DNA from: an uncultured Clostridia bacterium
GTDB taxonomy: Bacteria; Bacillota; Clostridia; Christensenellales; CAG-917
Length of the DNA: 14,436 nucleotides
NCBI GenBank assembly: GCA_947629635.1
Contig: CANREO010000016.1
Location: forward strand, 1-14,436
Reading direction: 5' to 3'
Every line of letters begins with the position of its first letter. Within the stretch, counting starts at the first letter, position 1. Below are positions 7,801-14,436 of the stretch, one piece after another. The position numbers and the translations under genes were made by a program. A model generated the notes under the pieces. That model did not search any database and was not told the origin of the DNA. It saw nothing but the letters and a program-made list of their open reading frames with translations.

Positions 7801-8382
7801 TCCGCAGACAAGGCAAATCGGCTTTGCCCAAGCGCTAAGGCACTTGGGATCGATAAACTCCTCTTTATGTGCCGCCTTTTCATTTTCATTGTACTTGTAT
7901 ACTTCGCGCTTGCTATCTTGCGTGGCGTGAATGGCGGTAAACTCTTCGGATGTGTCGTCGAACGTCTCGATGCGTATGGGAGGCACGAGTTCGTCGAAAT
8001 TCAAATCGTTCAACTTTTTAATATACGAGTTGATTTTAGCCAAATAACCATAAAGTTTTTCCTTAAGTTCGGACACTCCGCCGCCGCGGAATTCATCTTT
8101 CTTCTTTTTTGCCGCCGTAAGAGCGCTGTTCGCCTCATTCGGATAATCTTTTTTGATCAAATCGATGACGTCGTTCAACTCTTCGCGAACAGGTTGAAAC
8201 TGTTTTTTGCAAAACTTGGCGTAATTCGCCTCCATATCCTCGCGCATCTTTTCAGTGCTTGCGGTTATATTGTCGACCTCTCTGGCATATGACTCCCTAT
8301 TGGCCTGTTCGAGTTTGTCGATCTCTTTGCAATATGTATTGACTTTTTTGCCGACTTTGAGTATGTCTTCGATAGCGAACAT
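4804..8382 (-). CDS. Soluble FtsK/SpoIIIE-family ATPase, EssC/EccC-like motor
   Basis: An ATPase of 1192 residues, probably driving translocation. Residues 1-280 are charged and largely helical and resemble neither an FHA domain nor a membrane anchor; no TM helix is visible anywhere. About 285-555 looks like a RecA-type fold without a usable P-loop (ILLNISNNDYNKN, then FCLVDVENR and LFVLVNYP). The central domain (about 580-855) is canonical: Walker A GGTGSGKS 615-622, VDFKGG 646-651, Walker B LFVIIDE 721-727, and WASQN 762-766 as the sensor-like strand. A third domain (about 900-1192) is again degenerate (ILLAGYDIEII, FVIIHS) and contains a P/S/A-rich insertion at about 1036-1075. Three tandem domains are typical of EssC/EccC. 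AAGGAG (8389-8394) lies 6 bases before the ATG. The neighbouring WXG100-like genes argue for protein export rather than DNA pumping; a DNA translocase role is not excluded. Confidence 0.88.
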   Translation of the reverse strand: MFAIEDILKVGKKVNTYCKEIDKLEQANRESYAREVDNITASTEKMREDMEANYAKFCKKQFQPVREELNDVIDLIKKDYPNEANSALTAAKKKKDEFRGGGVSELKEKLYGYLAKINSYIKKLNDLNFDELVPPIRIETFDDTSEEFTAIHATQDSKREVYKYNENEKAAHKEEFIDPKCLSAWAKPICLVCGEALECLAALEKSHESYFDFSDFDKYITSQKNAWLSETKARMNSEYDKKFDDFFRNEEAGAIKRSFFSELEKCGQESDVDPKVGSATYNENINIGDLKLSVEKDRRHLDYIAQSPTLSKYMGDGYIKCPLILELKKCGNILLNISNNDYNKNTVDFVNQLILQFLLSFPANRINFCLVDVENRMNFSQYKSLTKINNNILFDGIIRDDRQLENTIKDLEQIMYKIEDDNLSYNNVKDIYEYNKKFEANPQNVHLFVLVNYPSGIRDDTAKRILKIMQNGNKTGIFTIIINNDEAQLSPGFKESDSDQFLSEASANALVINNSGSKFTLEISAPNEVIPKRELNAVSLNSIIDMLKDMAESNKQKVVPLSQMFADTDALAKKQKGIARSEEVLDIPIGARGGEIQNLLLKTTGDGSAHAVLIGGTGSGKSNLLHTIIMSACYKYSPEELNLYLVDFKGGVEFKYYEANKVREKQIPHIKLTGLTSDLEDGVAILNNLHKELRRREDEFRKCRVEDIVQYKSIGKSMPRLFVIIDEIQELFEQDDRLGQKAIDILRELFKKGRAFGINILWASQNIPKTPGLKDKVLSQIGNRISLRLNEPDDAIDIKIDPKVVRNLNRPEKGLGVINDIRYGNESVEFRVAYAENSENRQKYSQLIIDKWKSVKGEFSKEPLYIVGDDDEPSPIMGNTIYNYKPTKKDIVSKSFDKYSLQLGQDYVTGQPYAMDIALRESKENILLAGYDIEIIRDMMGYSLLSVLMNHITNADCLNKDVKLYYANGGNVIENVSSPAQIKDCIKEIYKNYKLRSAESDNSEYAKNYTPYFVIIHSLQRYTDLFNENPILRLSDKEEEKPAPSFMPSSGGLDAALSLFASANAPKAAADNLSNGVPDSVHFADAFKELLDRGGKFGVHFIISIDNPLGIQQLSKNIQEMKYKVFVKGINANIMSQVLGDYKVSNSLTNPKVALVAMQDEHTKIRVYRYEDENDKNWYSTLCKNYKALIEG

Positions 8383-8474
8383 ATTCTACTCCTTAACATG
8401 TGTGCAGTTTTTTGAACTATTGCTATTATTAAATATACTTATGCAAATCATATTATAACGTATATTTATTAAAA

Positions 8475-8503
8475 ATTTTAACATTTTACTACAACACTGT
8501 CAA
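8475..8503 (-). promoter_or_regulatory. Sigma-A-type promoter for the FtsK/WXG100-like unit
   Basis: On the minus strand, TTGACA (8498-8503) and TAAAAT (8475-8480) are separated by exactly 17 bases in AT-rich sequence. Transcription would start near 8468, leaving a leader of about 85 bases before the ATPase ATG. It lies just past the V-ATPase terminator, so the two operons are transcribed independently. No operator or riboswitch-like fold is evident in the leader. Confidence 0.75.
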
Positions 8504-8559
8504 GTTATTTATGCCTTATAATTGCCACAAGCGATCAAAGAGACCGCTAAACGCCGAAT

Positions 8560-8590
8560 AAAAAAAATTTGCGGCGCATCCGCCGCAAAT
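8560..8590 (-). terminator. Rho-independent terminator of the V-ATPase operon
   Basis: A perfect 10-bp stem (ATTTGCGGCG with CGCCGCAAAT, 8581-8590 and 8567-8576) and a 4-base loop are followed on the minus strand by a run of seven T (8560-8566). The stem begins one base after the D subunit stop codon. Confidence 0.93.
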
Positions 8591-8591
8591 A

Positions 8592-9218
8592 TCATTGATT
8601 TATCATCGATTTTACTTTCATCAATCTCACTGTAGCTCCCCTTTCGTTTTCGTCGAGTTTCATAGTGATATATTTTATTGTCTCTTCGAGTTGGGGTATC
8701 ATAACGTATTCCAGCGCGTTGACGCGTCGACGATTTTTTTCGATCTCGTCCGCAAGCATATTGCAAGTTTTTTCAACTTCGGCGAGCTTCAATATTTTGG
8801 GCAAAAGTCCCGACAATGACGATATCGCTCCGTCAAGTTCTCCCGTCATCGAGGCGAAAGAGTAGGGATATAATTCGCTCTGTTCGGCTTGCGTAATTTG
8901 AAAAACGGGCACCTCAACGCTCATTATGCTTTTTGACGACGTCTCCAGTTTTACCTTCGTGCCGGGAAGCGCCAAAGCCTCTTCGATTGAGGCGTCATTC
9001 GAGACGGCACGCGCAAGCATAAAAGCTTTCAAACTGCCCTGAAGTTCTTTTTCGACTTCCTCGCGGAGCCTTTTATTTTCGCGAATGTAAAGCATAAATC
9101 TGCGAATCATTTCGTCGGATTTATCTTTAAGCAGTTTATGACCGCGAGTTGCGGTCTTTAAGCGGTTTTTGAGCCTTCTTAGCTCCATTCGCGTAGGATT
9201 AACATTGAGTTTTGCCAT
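8592..9218 (-). CDS. atpD: V-type ATPase subunit D (central rotor shaft)
   Basis: A 208-residue coiled-coil protein that forms the rotor axle inside the A3B3 ring and transmits rotation to or from the membrane ring. The N-terminus MAKLNVNPTRMELRRLKNRL and following TATRGHKLLKDK are hallmark sequences of the family. The helical hairpin returns with NRRRVNALEYVMIPQLEETI at about 163-182, also highly characteristic. Length is normal. GGAGGG precedes the ATG, and the B stop is one base upstream. It is the last gene of the operon, followed at once by the terminator. Confidence 0.97.
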   Translation of the reverse strand: MAKLNVNPTRMELRRLKNRLKTATRGHKLLKDKSDEMIRRFMLYIRENKRLREEVEKELQGSLKAFMLARAVSNDASIEEALALPGTKVKLETSSKSIMSVEVPVFQITQAEQSELYPYSFASMTGELDGAISSLSGLLPKILKLAEVEKTCNMLADEIEKNRRRVNALEYVMIPQLEETIKYITMKLDENERGATVRLMKVKSMINQ

Positions 9219-9219
9219 T

Positions 9220-10611
9220 TCAACCCTCCGGCGTATCCTCTTTATCGCCGAGATATTTCTCTATATATTCGTCCCTGATGCGCTTCAATTCCGATTTCGG
9301 CAACAGCTTCAACAATGTCCACCCGAGGTCCAGAGTCTCCTCTATGCTACGATTGGTCTCAAAGCCTTGCGAAATATAGAGTTTTTCGAATTCGTCTGCA
9401 AATTTGGCGAATTTTTTGTCCGTGTCGGTCAATGCCGCGTCCCCCAAAATGGAACTTAGTTCTTTTGCCTCTTTGCCCTGTGCATATGCGCTGAAAAGCT
9501 GATTCATCGTATCGGCATGATCCTCTCTTGTCTTACCTTTGCCTATGCCCTTGTCTTTAAGACGCGACAGCGACGGCAATACGTCGATCGGCGGCACGAT
9601 ACCCTTCTTATATAACTCCCTCGAAATGATTATCTGCCCCTCCGTGATATAACCCGTGAGGTCCGGGATCGGGTGCGTCTTGTCATCCTCGGGCATGGTG
9701 AGAATGGGGATTTGTGTTATCGATCCCTTCTTGCCCACTATTCTGCCCGCTCTCTCGTACATACCGGCAAGATCGGTATACATATATCCGGGATATCCGC
9801 GCCTTCCGGGGACTTCCTTCCTTGCCGCAGACACTTCGCGCAATGCCTCGGCATAGTTTGTGATGTCGGTAGTGATGACAAGCACGTGCATGTCCTTTTC
9901 AAAAGCCAAATACTCCGCGGCCGTAAGCGCCATGCGCGGCGTGGAAATACGCTCCACGGCAGGGTCATTGGCAAGGTTTATAAACATGACCGCGCGCTCG
10001 ATTGCGCCCGTCTTTCTGAAATCGCTGATGAAAAAGTCGGCCTCCTCGAAAGTGATGCCCACGGCGGCAAACACAACGGCAAACTTTTCGTCTTTGCCAA
10101 GCACTCTCGCCTGTCTTGCTATCTGCGCGGCAAGCTCGGCATGCGGCATGCCGGACATGGAAAATACAGGGAGCTTTTGTCCGCGGACAAGCGTATTCAA
10201 GCCGTCTATAGCGCTTATACCCGTTTGGATAAATTCGTTAGGATAATCTCTTGCAACGGGATTTATGGGCTGGCCGTTTATATCCAACTTCATATCGGGG
10301 ATTATAGGCGCGCCCCCGTCGCGCGGTCTGCCCATGCCGTCAAAGACTCTGCCAAGCATATCCTCACTGACGCCAAGTTCTATGCCATGTCCCAAAAATC
10401 TGGCTTTGGCGGTTGCCATTTCTATGCCTTGCGAAGGTTCGAAGAGTTGCACGAGCGCCTTGTCGCCGTTGACTTCCAGCACCTTTCCGCTGCGCGTATC
10501 GCCGTCTTTTTGTCTTATCTCCACAAGCTCATTGTACTTTACGCCCTCTACGCCCTCCACGAGCATAAGCGGTCCTACAATCTCTCTTACGGTATTGTAT
10601 TCCTTAAGCAT
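9220..10611 (-). CDS. atpB: V-type ATPase subunit B (non-catalytic)
   Basis: This 463-residue subunit alternates with A in the soluble hexamer. As usual for B, the P-loop is lost (SMSGMPHAELAAQIARQ at 151-167). The RISTPRMALT (221-230) and TDITNYAEALREVSAAR (248-264) segments are diagnostic. PSLSRL at 346-351 places Arg350 at the position of the arginine finger that reaches into the catalytic site of A. The ATG is preceded by GGAGGTGA with good spacing, and the start overlaps the end of the A gene by 8 bases, so equal synthesis by coupling is likely. Confidence 0.98.
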   Translation of the reverse strand: MLKEYNTVREIVGPLMLVEGVEGVKYNELVEIRQKDGDTRSGKVLEVNGDKALVQLFEPSQGIEMATAKARFLGHGIELGVSEDMLGRVFDGMGRPRDGGAPIIPDMKLDINGQPINPVARDYPNEFIQTGISAIDGLNTLVRGQKLPVFSMSGMPHAELAAQIARQARVLGKDEKFAVVFAAVGITFEEADFFISDFRKTGAIERAVMFINLANDPAVERISTPRMALTAAEYLAFEKDMHVLVITTDITNYAEALREVSAARKEVPGRRGYPGYMYTDLAGMYERAGRIVGKKGSITQIPILTMPEDDKTHPIPDLTGYITEGQIIISRELYKKGIVPPIDVLPSLSRLKDKGIGKGKTREDHADTMNQLFSAYAQGKEAKELSSILGDAALTDTDKKFAKFADEFEKLYISQGFETNRSIEETLDLGWTLLKLLPKSELKRIRDEYIEKYLGDKEDTPEG

Positions 10612-12373
10612 CTATTTCACCTCCGTCGGTGAGAGTAAGCATTTCTGCCTTTATTTCAGCCAGCAAGTCGTCAAATTTTGCCATCTCCGTCTCGGGGATA
10701 TATTTTGCTCTGCCTATCTTCTCCCTTACTTTCAACTCGAGTATGTCCTCGATATCCACGTTTTTGTCCAACGCGTCGCTTGCCAGATTATGGAAATACA
10801 TGATAATTCGCAACATATATTGCTGTTTTTCAAGCGATGTATAAGTGTCGACCTCATGAAAAGCATTTTGATGCAAATAGTCCTCTCTTATGGACTTTGC
10901 GGTCTCCATAGTCAATCTGTTTGAAGGAGACAACGCGTCCATACCGACAAGTCTCACTATCTCGTCAAGAGCGGCCTCTTCCTGCAATATGCGCATACAA
11001 GCCGCGCGCAACTTGATCCACTCGTCTCCGACATTGTCATCATACCAATTTTTCAGTCTGTCCGCATACAGCGAATAACTCTGCAACCAATCCACTGCAG
11101 GAAAATGTCGTTTGTATGCAAGCGAAGCGCTCAATCCCCAAAACACTTTGACTATGCGAAGAGTTGCCTGTGAAACGGGTTCCGACAAATCGCCGCCCGG
11201 AGGCGACACGGCGCCTATAGCAGTGATCGATCCTACAGTACTATCCTGTCCCAGCACTTTGACTATGCCCGCGCGCTCGTAAAATTCCGCCAACCGCGAA
11301 CTCAGATAGGCGGGATATCCCTCCTCGCCCGGCATCTCTTCGAGTCTGCCCGACATCTCGCGAAGCGCCTCCGCCCATCTAGAGGTGGAATCTGCCATAA
11401 TTGCTACGGAATATCCCATATCTCGGAAGTATTCCGCTATTGTTATGCCCGTATATATCGACGCTTCACGCGCAGCGACAGGCATATCCGATGTATTTGC
11501 GATGAGCACTGTACGCTTCATAAGCGGCTGTCCGCTGTGCGGATCTATAAGCGACGGAAATTCGTTTAAGACGTCCGTCATTTCATTGCCGCGCTCTCCG
11601 CAACCCACATATACGATGATATCGGCGTCTGCCCATTTTGCCAGTTGATGTTGCACGACGGTCTTGCCGCTTCCAAACGGTCCGGGCACTGCCGCGACGC
11701 CGCCCTTTGCCACAGGGAAAAGCGTGTCGATGACTCTCTGTCCCGTGATAAGAGGAGCAGACGGAGCCAATTTCTCTTTATATGGTCTGCCCTTCCTTAC
11801 CGGCCACTTTTGAAGCATAGTCACCTTTACGTCGCCCTTTTTTGTCGTTATGATCGCAACGGCGTCGTCAATCGTGTAGGCGCCCGCCTTTATTTCCTTG
11901 ACAGTGCCGCTCACTCCGTACGGCACCATAATTTTATGCAAAATCAAAACGTTTTCCTGTACGGTGCCTATGACACTACCCGCCTCGACTTCGTCGCCGA
12001 CGCTGACGGTAGGCACAAACACCCATTTCTTGGCGTGGTCAAGAGCCGATACGGACACGCCACGTCCTATGCGATCGCCCGACACCTCCAGCATTCTCGC
12101 AAGAGGACGCTGAATGCCGTCATATATTCCTTCGATCAATCCGGGGCCCAACTCTACGGAAAGCGGCTCCCCTGTGGAATAGACGTTTTCGCCCGGTCCG
12201 AGGCCGCTTGTCTCTTCGTATACTTGTATGGAGGCGCGATCGCCTCTGAGTTCGATGACTTCGCCTATGAGCTTTTTATCGCTCACCTGCACGACGTCAA
12301 ACATCTTGCAGTTGCCCATACCCTCGGCAACTATCAACGGTCCGGATACCTTGATGATTTTTCCTGTTTCCAT
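10604..12373 (-). CDS. atpA: V-type ATPase subunit A (catalytic)
   Basis: This 589-residue catalytic subunit hydrolyses or makes ATP. The Walker A is GPFGSGKT (231-238) with Lys237, followed by VGCGERGNE (256-264), which contains the catalytic glutamate at 260, and MADSTSRWAEALREMSGR (326-343) as Walker B and surroundings. The region about 112-195 is the bulge ('non-homologous region') that distinguishes V-type A from F-type beta. Length is normal. The start ATG overlaps the F stop by one base, with GAGGAT upstream. All catalytic residues that can be checked are present. Confidence 0.98.
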   Translation of the reverse strand: METGKIIKVSGPLIVAEGMGNCKMFDVVQVSDKKLIGEVIELRGDRASIQVYEETSGLGPGENVYSTGEPLSVELGPGLIEGIYDGIQRPLARMLEVSGDRIGRGVSVSALDHAKKWVFVPTVSVGDEVEAGSVIGTVQENVLILHKIMVPYGVSGTVKEIKAGAYTIDDAVAIITTKKGDVKVTMLQKWPVRKGRPYKEKLAPSAPLITGQRVIDTLFPVAKGGVAAVPGPFGSGKTVVQHQLAKWADADIIVYVGCGERGNEMTDVLNEFPSLIDPHSGQPLMKRTVLIANTSDMPVAAREASIYTGITIAEYFRDMGYSVAIMADSTSRWAEALREMSGRLEEMPGEEGYPAYLSSRLAEFYERAGIVKVLGQDSTVGSITAIGAVSPPGGDLSEPVSQATLRIVKVFWGLSASLAYKRHFPAVDWLQSYSLYADRLKNWYDDNVGDEWIKLRAACMRILQEEAALDEIVRLVGMDALSPSNRLTMETAKSIREDYLHQNAFHEVDTYTSLEKQQYMLRIIMYFHNLASDALDKNVDIEDILELKVREKIGRAKYIPETEMAKFDDLLAEIKAEMLTLTDGGEIDA

Positions 12374-12702
12374 TATTTATCCTCTTTATCAAACAGAATA
12401 TCTGCTCCGATAGCTTTTTCTACGTTCGCTTTTATGCGCGCCTCTCCAAGCCCCTGACTTCCCTCCGCAGACGGGATCGGGACGATGACGGGATATGGTC
12501 TGGCGCTATACCTTGCGATATACATTTCCGCCCATTTTGCCACCTGTTCGGTGACTAAAATCACGGAATACGTCCTTGCAAGCGCGTGCACCTTTTCGCG
12601 AGCCTGTATCTCGCCGTCCACGGGATAGACGTCTACGCCTATCGCTTTAAATACGAGCACGGAATCCTTATCGCCTATGACCGCAACGGAACCTTCACGC
12701 AT
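12373..12702 (-). CDS. atpF: V-type ATPase subunit F
   Basis: A 109-residue rotor-associated subunit (called G in E. hirae) that binds D and influences catalysis. MREGSVAVIGDKDSVLVFKA matches the usual N-terminus with its AVIGD-D-V pattern; RPYPVIVPIPS and VEKAIGADILF are typical of the C-terminal half. The frame extends to a GTG at 12709-12711, but ATG 12700-12702 gives the family's normal N-terminus. It overlaps the end of the C gene by 8 bases, as expected for coupling. Confidence 0.95.
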   Translation of the reverse strand: MREGSVAVIGDKDSVLVFKAIGVDVYPVDGEIQAREKVHALARTYSVILVTEQVAKWAEMYIARYSARPYPVIVPIPSAEGSQGLGEARIKANVEKAIGADILFDKEDK

Positions 12703-13657
12703 ACAGCTCACGCATCCTTTCCTTGATTTTTGACGGCACTACTTTGTTTTTTATACCCGCAATGATGAGCTTGGCCGCCCCAAGCTCCGTCACGCGTCCC
12801 AAATGATAGGCAAGAATGGGAGCTGCCGAAAACATATCGTCCTTTTCGGACTTGACCATACGCAACAACGCATTGTCTCTCTCCACTTCAAAGGACGGAA
12901 TATTTCCATCTTCCGCAAATGTTTTTACAGCGTCAAAGTATACGCTGCCCTTGAGCCTTTCCAGCAATTTTTCGTCGCTTTCTTCGTAGATATCCTTCAA
13001 ATAGCTTATGTTTCCTCCGGGCACCTCGCTCTCGAGATATATCTGCTTATCCAAAGCATATCGCCTGCATCTCATAAATGTCGACAAATTGGCAAAGTCC
13101 GCACGCGTCTCAAAATATGTCCTTATCAGCTTGCCCTGCCGTTTTGTCCTATCTGCGATATCTGCGTACATCTCTCTATCCACCGCGCAATCTATCTTCC
13201 TCGGAGTAGCGGTTCCGTTCGCGATGCCAGAGCATACAAACTCCGCCGCCCGTCTGAAGTGAACGGGCAACTCCTCGAATTTATCTTGTTCGAGTGCGGT
13301 GGAAAGCTGTTCGACAGCATACAATCCCTCCGCAAAAGTTTTGAGTTTTCCCCCTGCTCTCGCTTTTAACAATGCTTTTAGATTGAGGTAATCATATTGT
13401 ATCAAAAATGCGTCAAGAGCGCCGTCGACATTGAATTCTTTCAAAAATTCCAGTTGTCTCTCGCCCTCTTTTTCAAACAGTGCGTCAAAGTCGCCTACCG
13501 CGACCTGCGCGCCGCCGCCGAAACCCATATCCAAAAGAGTGCGGAACGCATCGGAAAGCGTTGTACACTCAAGCAACCTCTGCAAAGATTGAGAGGTCAG
13601 AAGTTTTGTCTCACGAGACTTGATTCGGGCGTTTTGATATACGAATTTATCCGACAT
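12695..13657 (-). CDS. atpC: V-type ATPase subunit C (AC39 / d family)
   Basis: A 320-residue subunit that forms the funnel-shaped socket joining the central shaft to the membrane rotor ring. The mainly helical sequence and N-terminal KFVYQNARIKSRETKLLT with the following LLECTTLSDAFRTLLD are typical of the AC39 family, which carries repeated three-helix units. The FSAAPILAYHLGRVTELGAA segment near 277-296 is the conserved C-terminal motif with NxVxxxKIKERMRELYA at the end. Length is normal to slightly short. It starts one base after the E stop (TGA-T-ATG) without a strong ribosome site. Confidence 0.95.
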   Translation of the reverse strand: MSDKFVYQNARIKSRETKLLTSQSLQRLLECTTLSDAFRTLLDMGFGGGAQVAVGDFDALFEKEGERQLEFLKEFNVDGALDAFLIQYDYLNLKALLKARAGGKLKTFAEGLYAVEQLSTALEQDKFEELPVHFRRAAEFVCSGIANGTATPRKIDCAVDREMYADIADRTKRQGKLIRTYFETRADFANLSTFMRCRRYALDKQIYLESEVPGGNISYLKDIYEESDEKLLERLKGSVYFDAVKTFAEDGNIPSFEVERDNALLRMVKSEKDDMFSAAPILAYHLGRVTELGAAKLIIAGIKNKVVPSKIKERMRELYA

Positions 13658-13658
13658 A

Positions 13659-14234
13659 TCAGCTGAATATTTCTTTTGCTACAGAGGCTTCCAAGCTGTC
13701 GCGCAACTGTTCGGTCTCGACCTCATAAGTAAAATTCTTGTCCACGCCGCCGCCGCTCAAAATCATGCCGCCGGCAAAATTTCCGTATTCGTCGCAAAGC
13801 GTCAGCTCGATTTTTGCGGACTTGGCATAGCGCTCGATATCTTCTTTTTTGAGGATATCCCGTTCATTTTGCGAAAGAGTGACGACGTCTCCGTTCTCCG
13901 CGTTTGAAAGCATTCCGAGAAGCAATTCCTTACGTCTCTTTTTGTCGAGCGAACTAAGCTTTTCCAGAACTCGCGCGAACACGTCGTCAAGCACCTGCTT
14001 TCTTGCGCCCAAAATCAACTTTTTAGCGTCCAACTCCGCCACAGTGACGGACCGCGTAAGCAAATCTTCCACGAGAACGTCGGTTTCGTGATCAAAACGG
14101 TAGATATAGCTTTTGCATTCCTCAGCCGCTTTTGCTATTATCTCATCCGCAACGTCGGTTTGCTCGCGCTTAAACGATTCGGCCTTGACTTGCGCGTCGC
14201 TCAGTATTTTGTCAATTATAGCTTCTTTACTCAT
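13659..14234 (-). CDS. atpE: V-type ATPase subunit E (peripheral stalk)
   Basis: A 191-residue protein with a long N-terminal helix (about 1-95) rich in E, K, A and D that forms the stator stalk with the second stalk subunit, and a C-terminal globular part containing FAGGMILSGGGVDKNFTYE, the conserved head that attaches to the catalytic ring. The frame extends to TTG 14244-14246, which would overlap K; ATG 14232-14234 is preferred and starts four bases after the K stop. No strong ribosome site is visible, which suggests coupling. The partner stalk subunit (G/H type) is not in the window. Confidence 0.94.
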   Translation of the reverse strand: MSKEAIIDKILSDAQVKAESFKREQTDVADEIIAKAAEECKSYIYRFDHETDVLVEDLLTRSVTVAELDAKKLILGARKQVLDDVFARVLEKLSSLDKKRRKELLLGMLSNAENGDVVTLSQNERDILKKEDIERYAKSAKIELTLCDEYGNFAGGMILSGGGVDKNFTYEVETEQLRDSLEASVAKEIFS

Positions 14235-14238
14235 GTTA

Positions 14239-14436
14239 TCAGCCAATCATAGCGGCCGTCGTAGCGACCTCGAGCAAGCTTTCGTCGGCGGGCATCATTA
14301 CTGCCAACAACGACACAAGCAGAGCAAGCACCGCGTAAGTCTCAACCATGACGGTCAAAATTATCGCCTTGCCGCTCTCCTCGGGGCGCTTGGCAACCAT
14401 AGCTATGCCGCTGCATGCCACTTTGGATTGATACAG
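14239..14436 (-). CDS. atpK: V-type ATPase subunit K (membrane rotor proteolipid), 3' part
   Basis: The gene runs off the right edge, and the last 65 codons are present. They encode the end of the third and all of the fourth TM helix of a double-hairpin proteolipid, ending LLEVATTAAMIG. The ion-binding glutamate is in TVMVETYAVLALL. A glutamine in LYQSKVACSG lies exactly 29 residues before it, the spacing of Gln110 and Glu139 in E. hirae NtpK, and the glutamate is followed by Thr; these are ligands of the Na+ site. Sodium coupling is therefore likely but not proven, since the first two helices are outside the window. Confidence 0.93.
   Translation of the reverse strand: MYQSKVACSGIAMVAKRPEESGKAIILTVMVETYAVLALLVSLLAVMMPADESLLEVATTAAMIG

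Noticed and set aside
4804..8382. Reading the FtsK-like protein as a chromosome-segregation FtsK/SpoIIIE
   Set aside because: It lacks the N-terminal membrane domain and the C-terminal gamma DNA-recognition domain, has extra degenerate ATPase domains, and sits with WXG100-like genes.
8452..8457. Second TATAAT box on the minus strand in the leader of the FtsK-like gene
   Set aside because: No -35-like hexamer lies about 17 bases upstream (that place is taken by the -10 of the better promoter), so chance in AT-rich DNA is more likely.
9673..10632. Plus-strand open frame of about 319 codons
   Set aside because: Antisense shadow of the V-ATPase B gene, which is unambiguous; the Cys/His/Arg-rich translation is typical of a shadow frame.
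11645..12457. Plus-strand open frame of about 270 codons
   Set aside because: Antisense to the V-ATPase A gene and its start region; no protein-like features.
12703..12711. GTG start for V-ATPase subunit F
   Set aside because: The family N-terminus begins just before the AVIGD motif, which fits ATG 12700-12702 better.
14235..14246. Upstream TTG start for V-ATPase subunit E
   Set aside because: It overlaps the K gene and adds four residues without support; ATG 14232-14234 gives a normal N-terminus.
1..14436. CRISPR arrays, tRNA or rRNA genes, insertion sequences, attachment sites
   Set aside because: No spaced direct repeats, cloverleaf-like segments, transposase motifs or terminal inverted repeats were found on reading; coding density leaves almost no room for them.

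Overview
The window reads almost entirely on the minus strand and fits an uncultured anaerobic Bacillota, most likely Clostridia. The reasons are strong AGGAGG-type ribosome binding sites, a consensus sigma-A promoter (TTGACA-N17-TAAAAT), a bacterial V-type ATPase operon in the Enterococcus hirae gene order, and a WXG100/FtsK-type cluster. TGA is used as stop throughout. The assignment to Clostridia is inference; there is no rRNA or taxonomic marker in the window.

From right to left in transcription order, positions 14436 to 8592 carry the 3' part of a V-type ATPase operon: K (partial, running off the window), E, C, F, A, B and D. The genes overlap or are separated by a few bases. The K subunit keeps the glutamine and Glu-Thr ligands, with the same 29-residue spacing as the Na+-binding subunit of E. 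hirae, so this may be a sodium pump. The operon ends in a strong rho-independent terminator one base after the D stop codon.

A short intergenic region (8383-8566) then holds a new promoter and leader for a second, eight-gene unit (8382 to 187). It encodes a 1192-residue soluble FtsK/SpoIIIE-like ATPase; four small helical proteins of 85-93 residues; a 396-residue coiled-coil protein with a disordered linker and a separate C-terminal helical domain; a fifth small protein (99 residues); a three-TM membrane protein with a large external domain; and last a short formate/nitrite-transporter-family channel. Several of the small proteins are WXG100-sized, with an aromatic residue at the WXG turn position. 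This looks like a stripped-down or diverged type VII (ESX/Ess-like) secretion locus: motor, Esx-like partners, a larger LXG-like candidate cargo and a membrane component. Recognisable EsaA, EssA, EssB, EsaB/YukD and FHA-EssC are all missing from the window. This is the part most likely to be an undescribed system.

At the extreme left, a reading frame on the plus strand (3-110) appears to be the 3' end of a convergent gene. Every other long plus-strand frame is an antisense shadow of a well-supported minus-strand gene.
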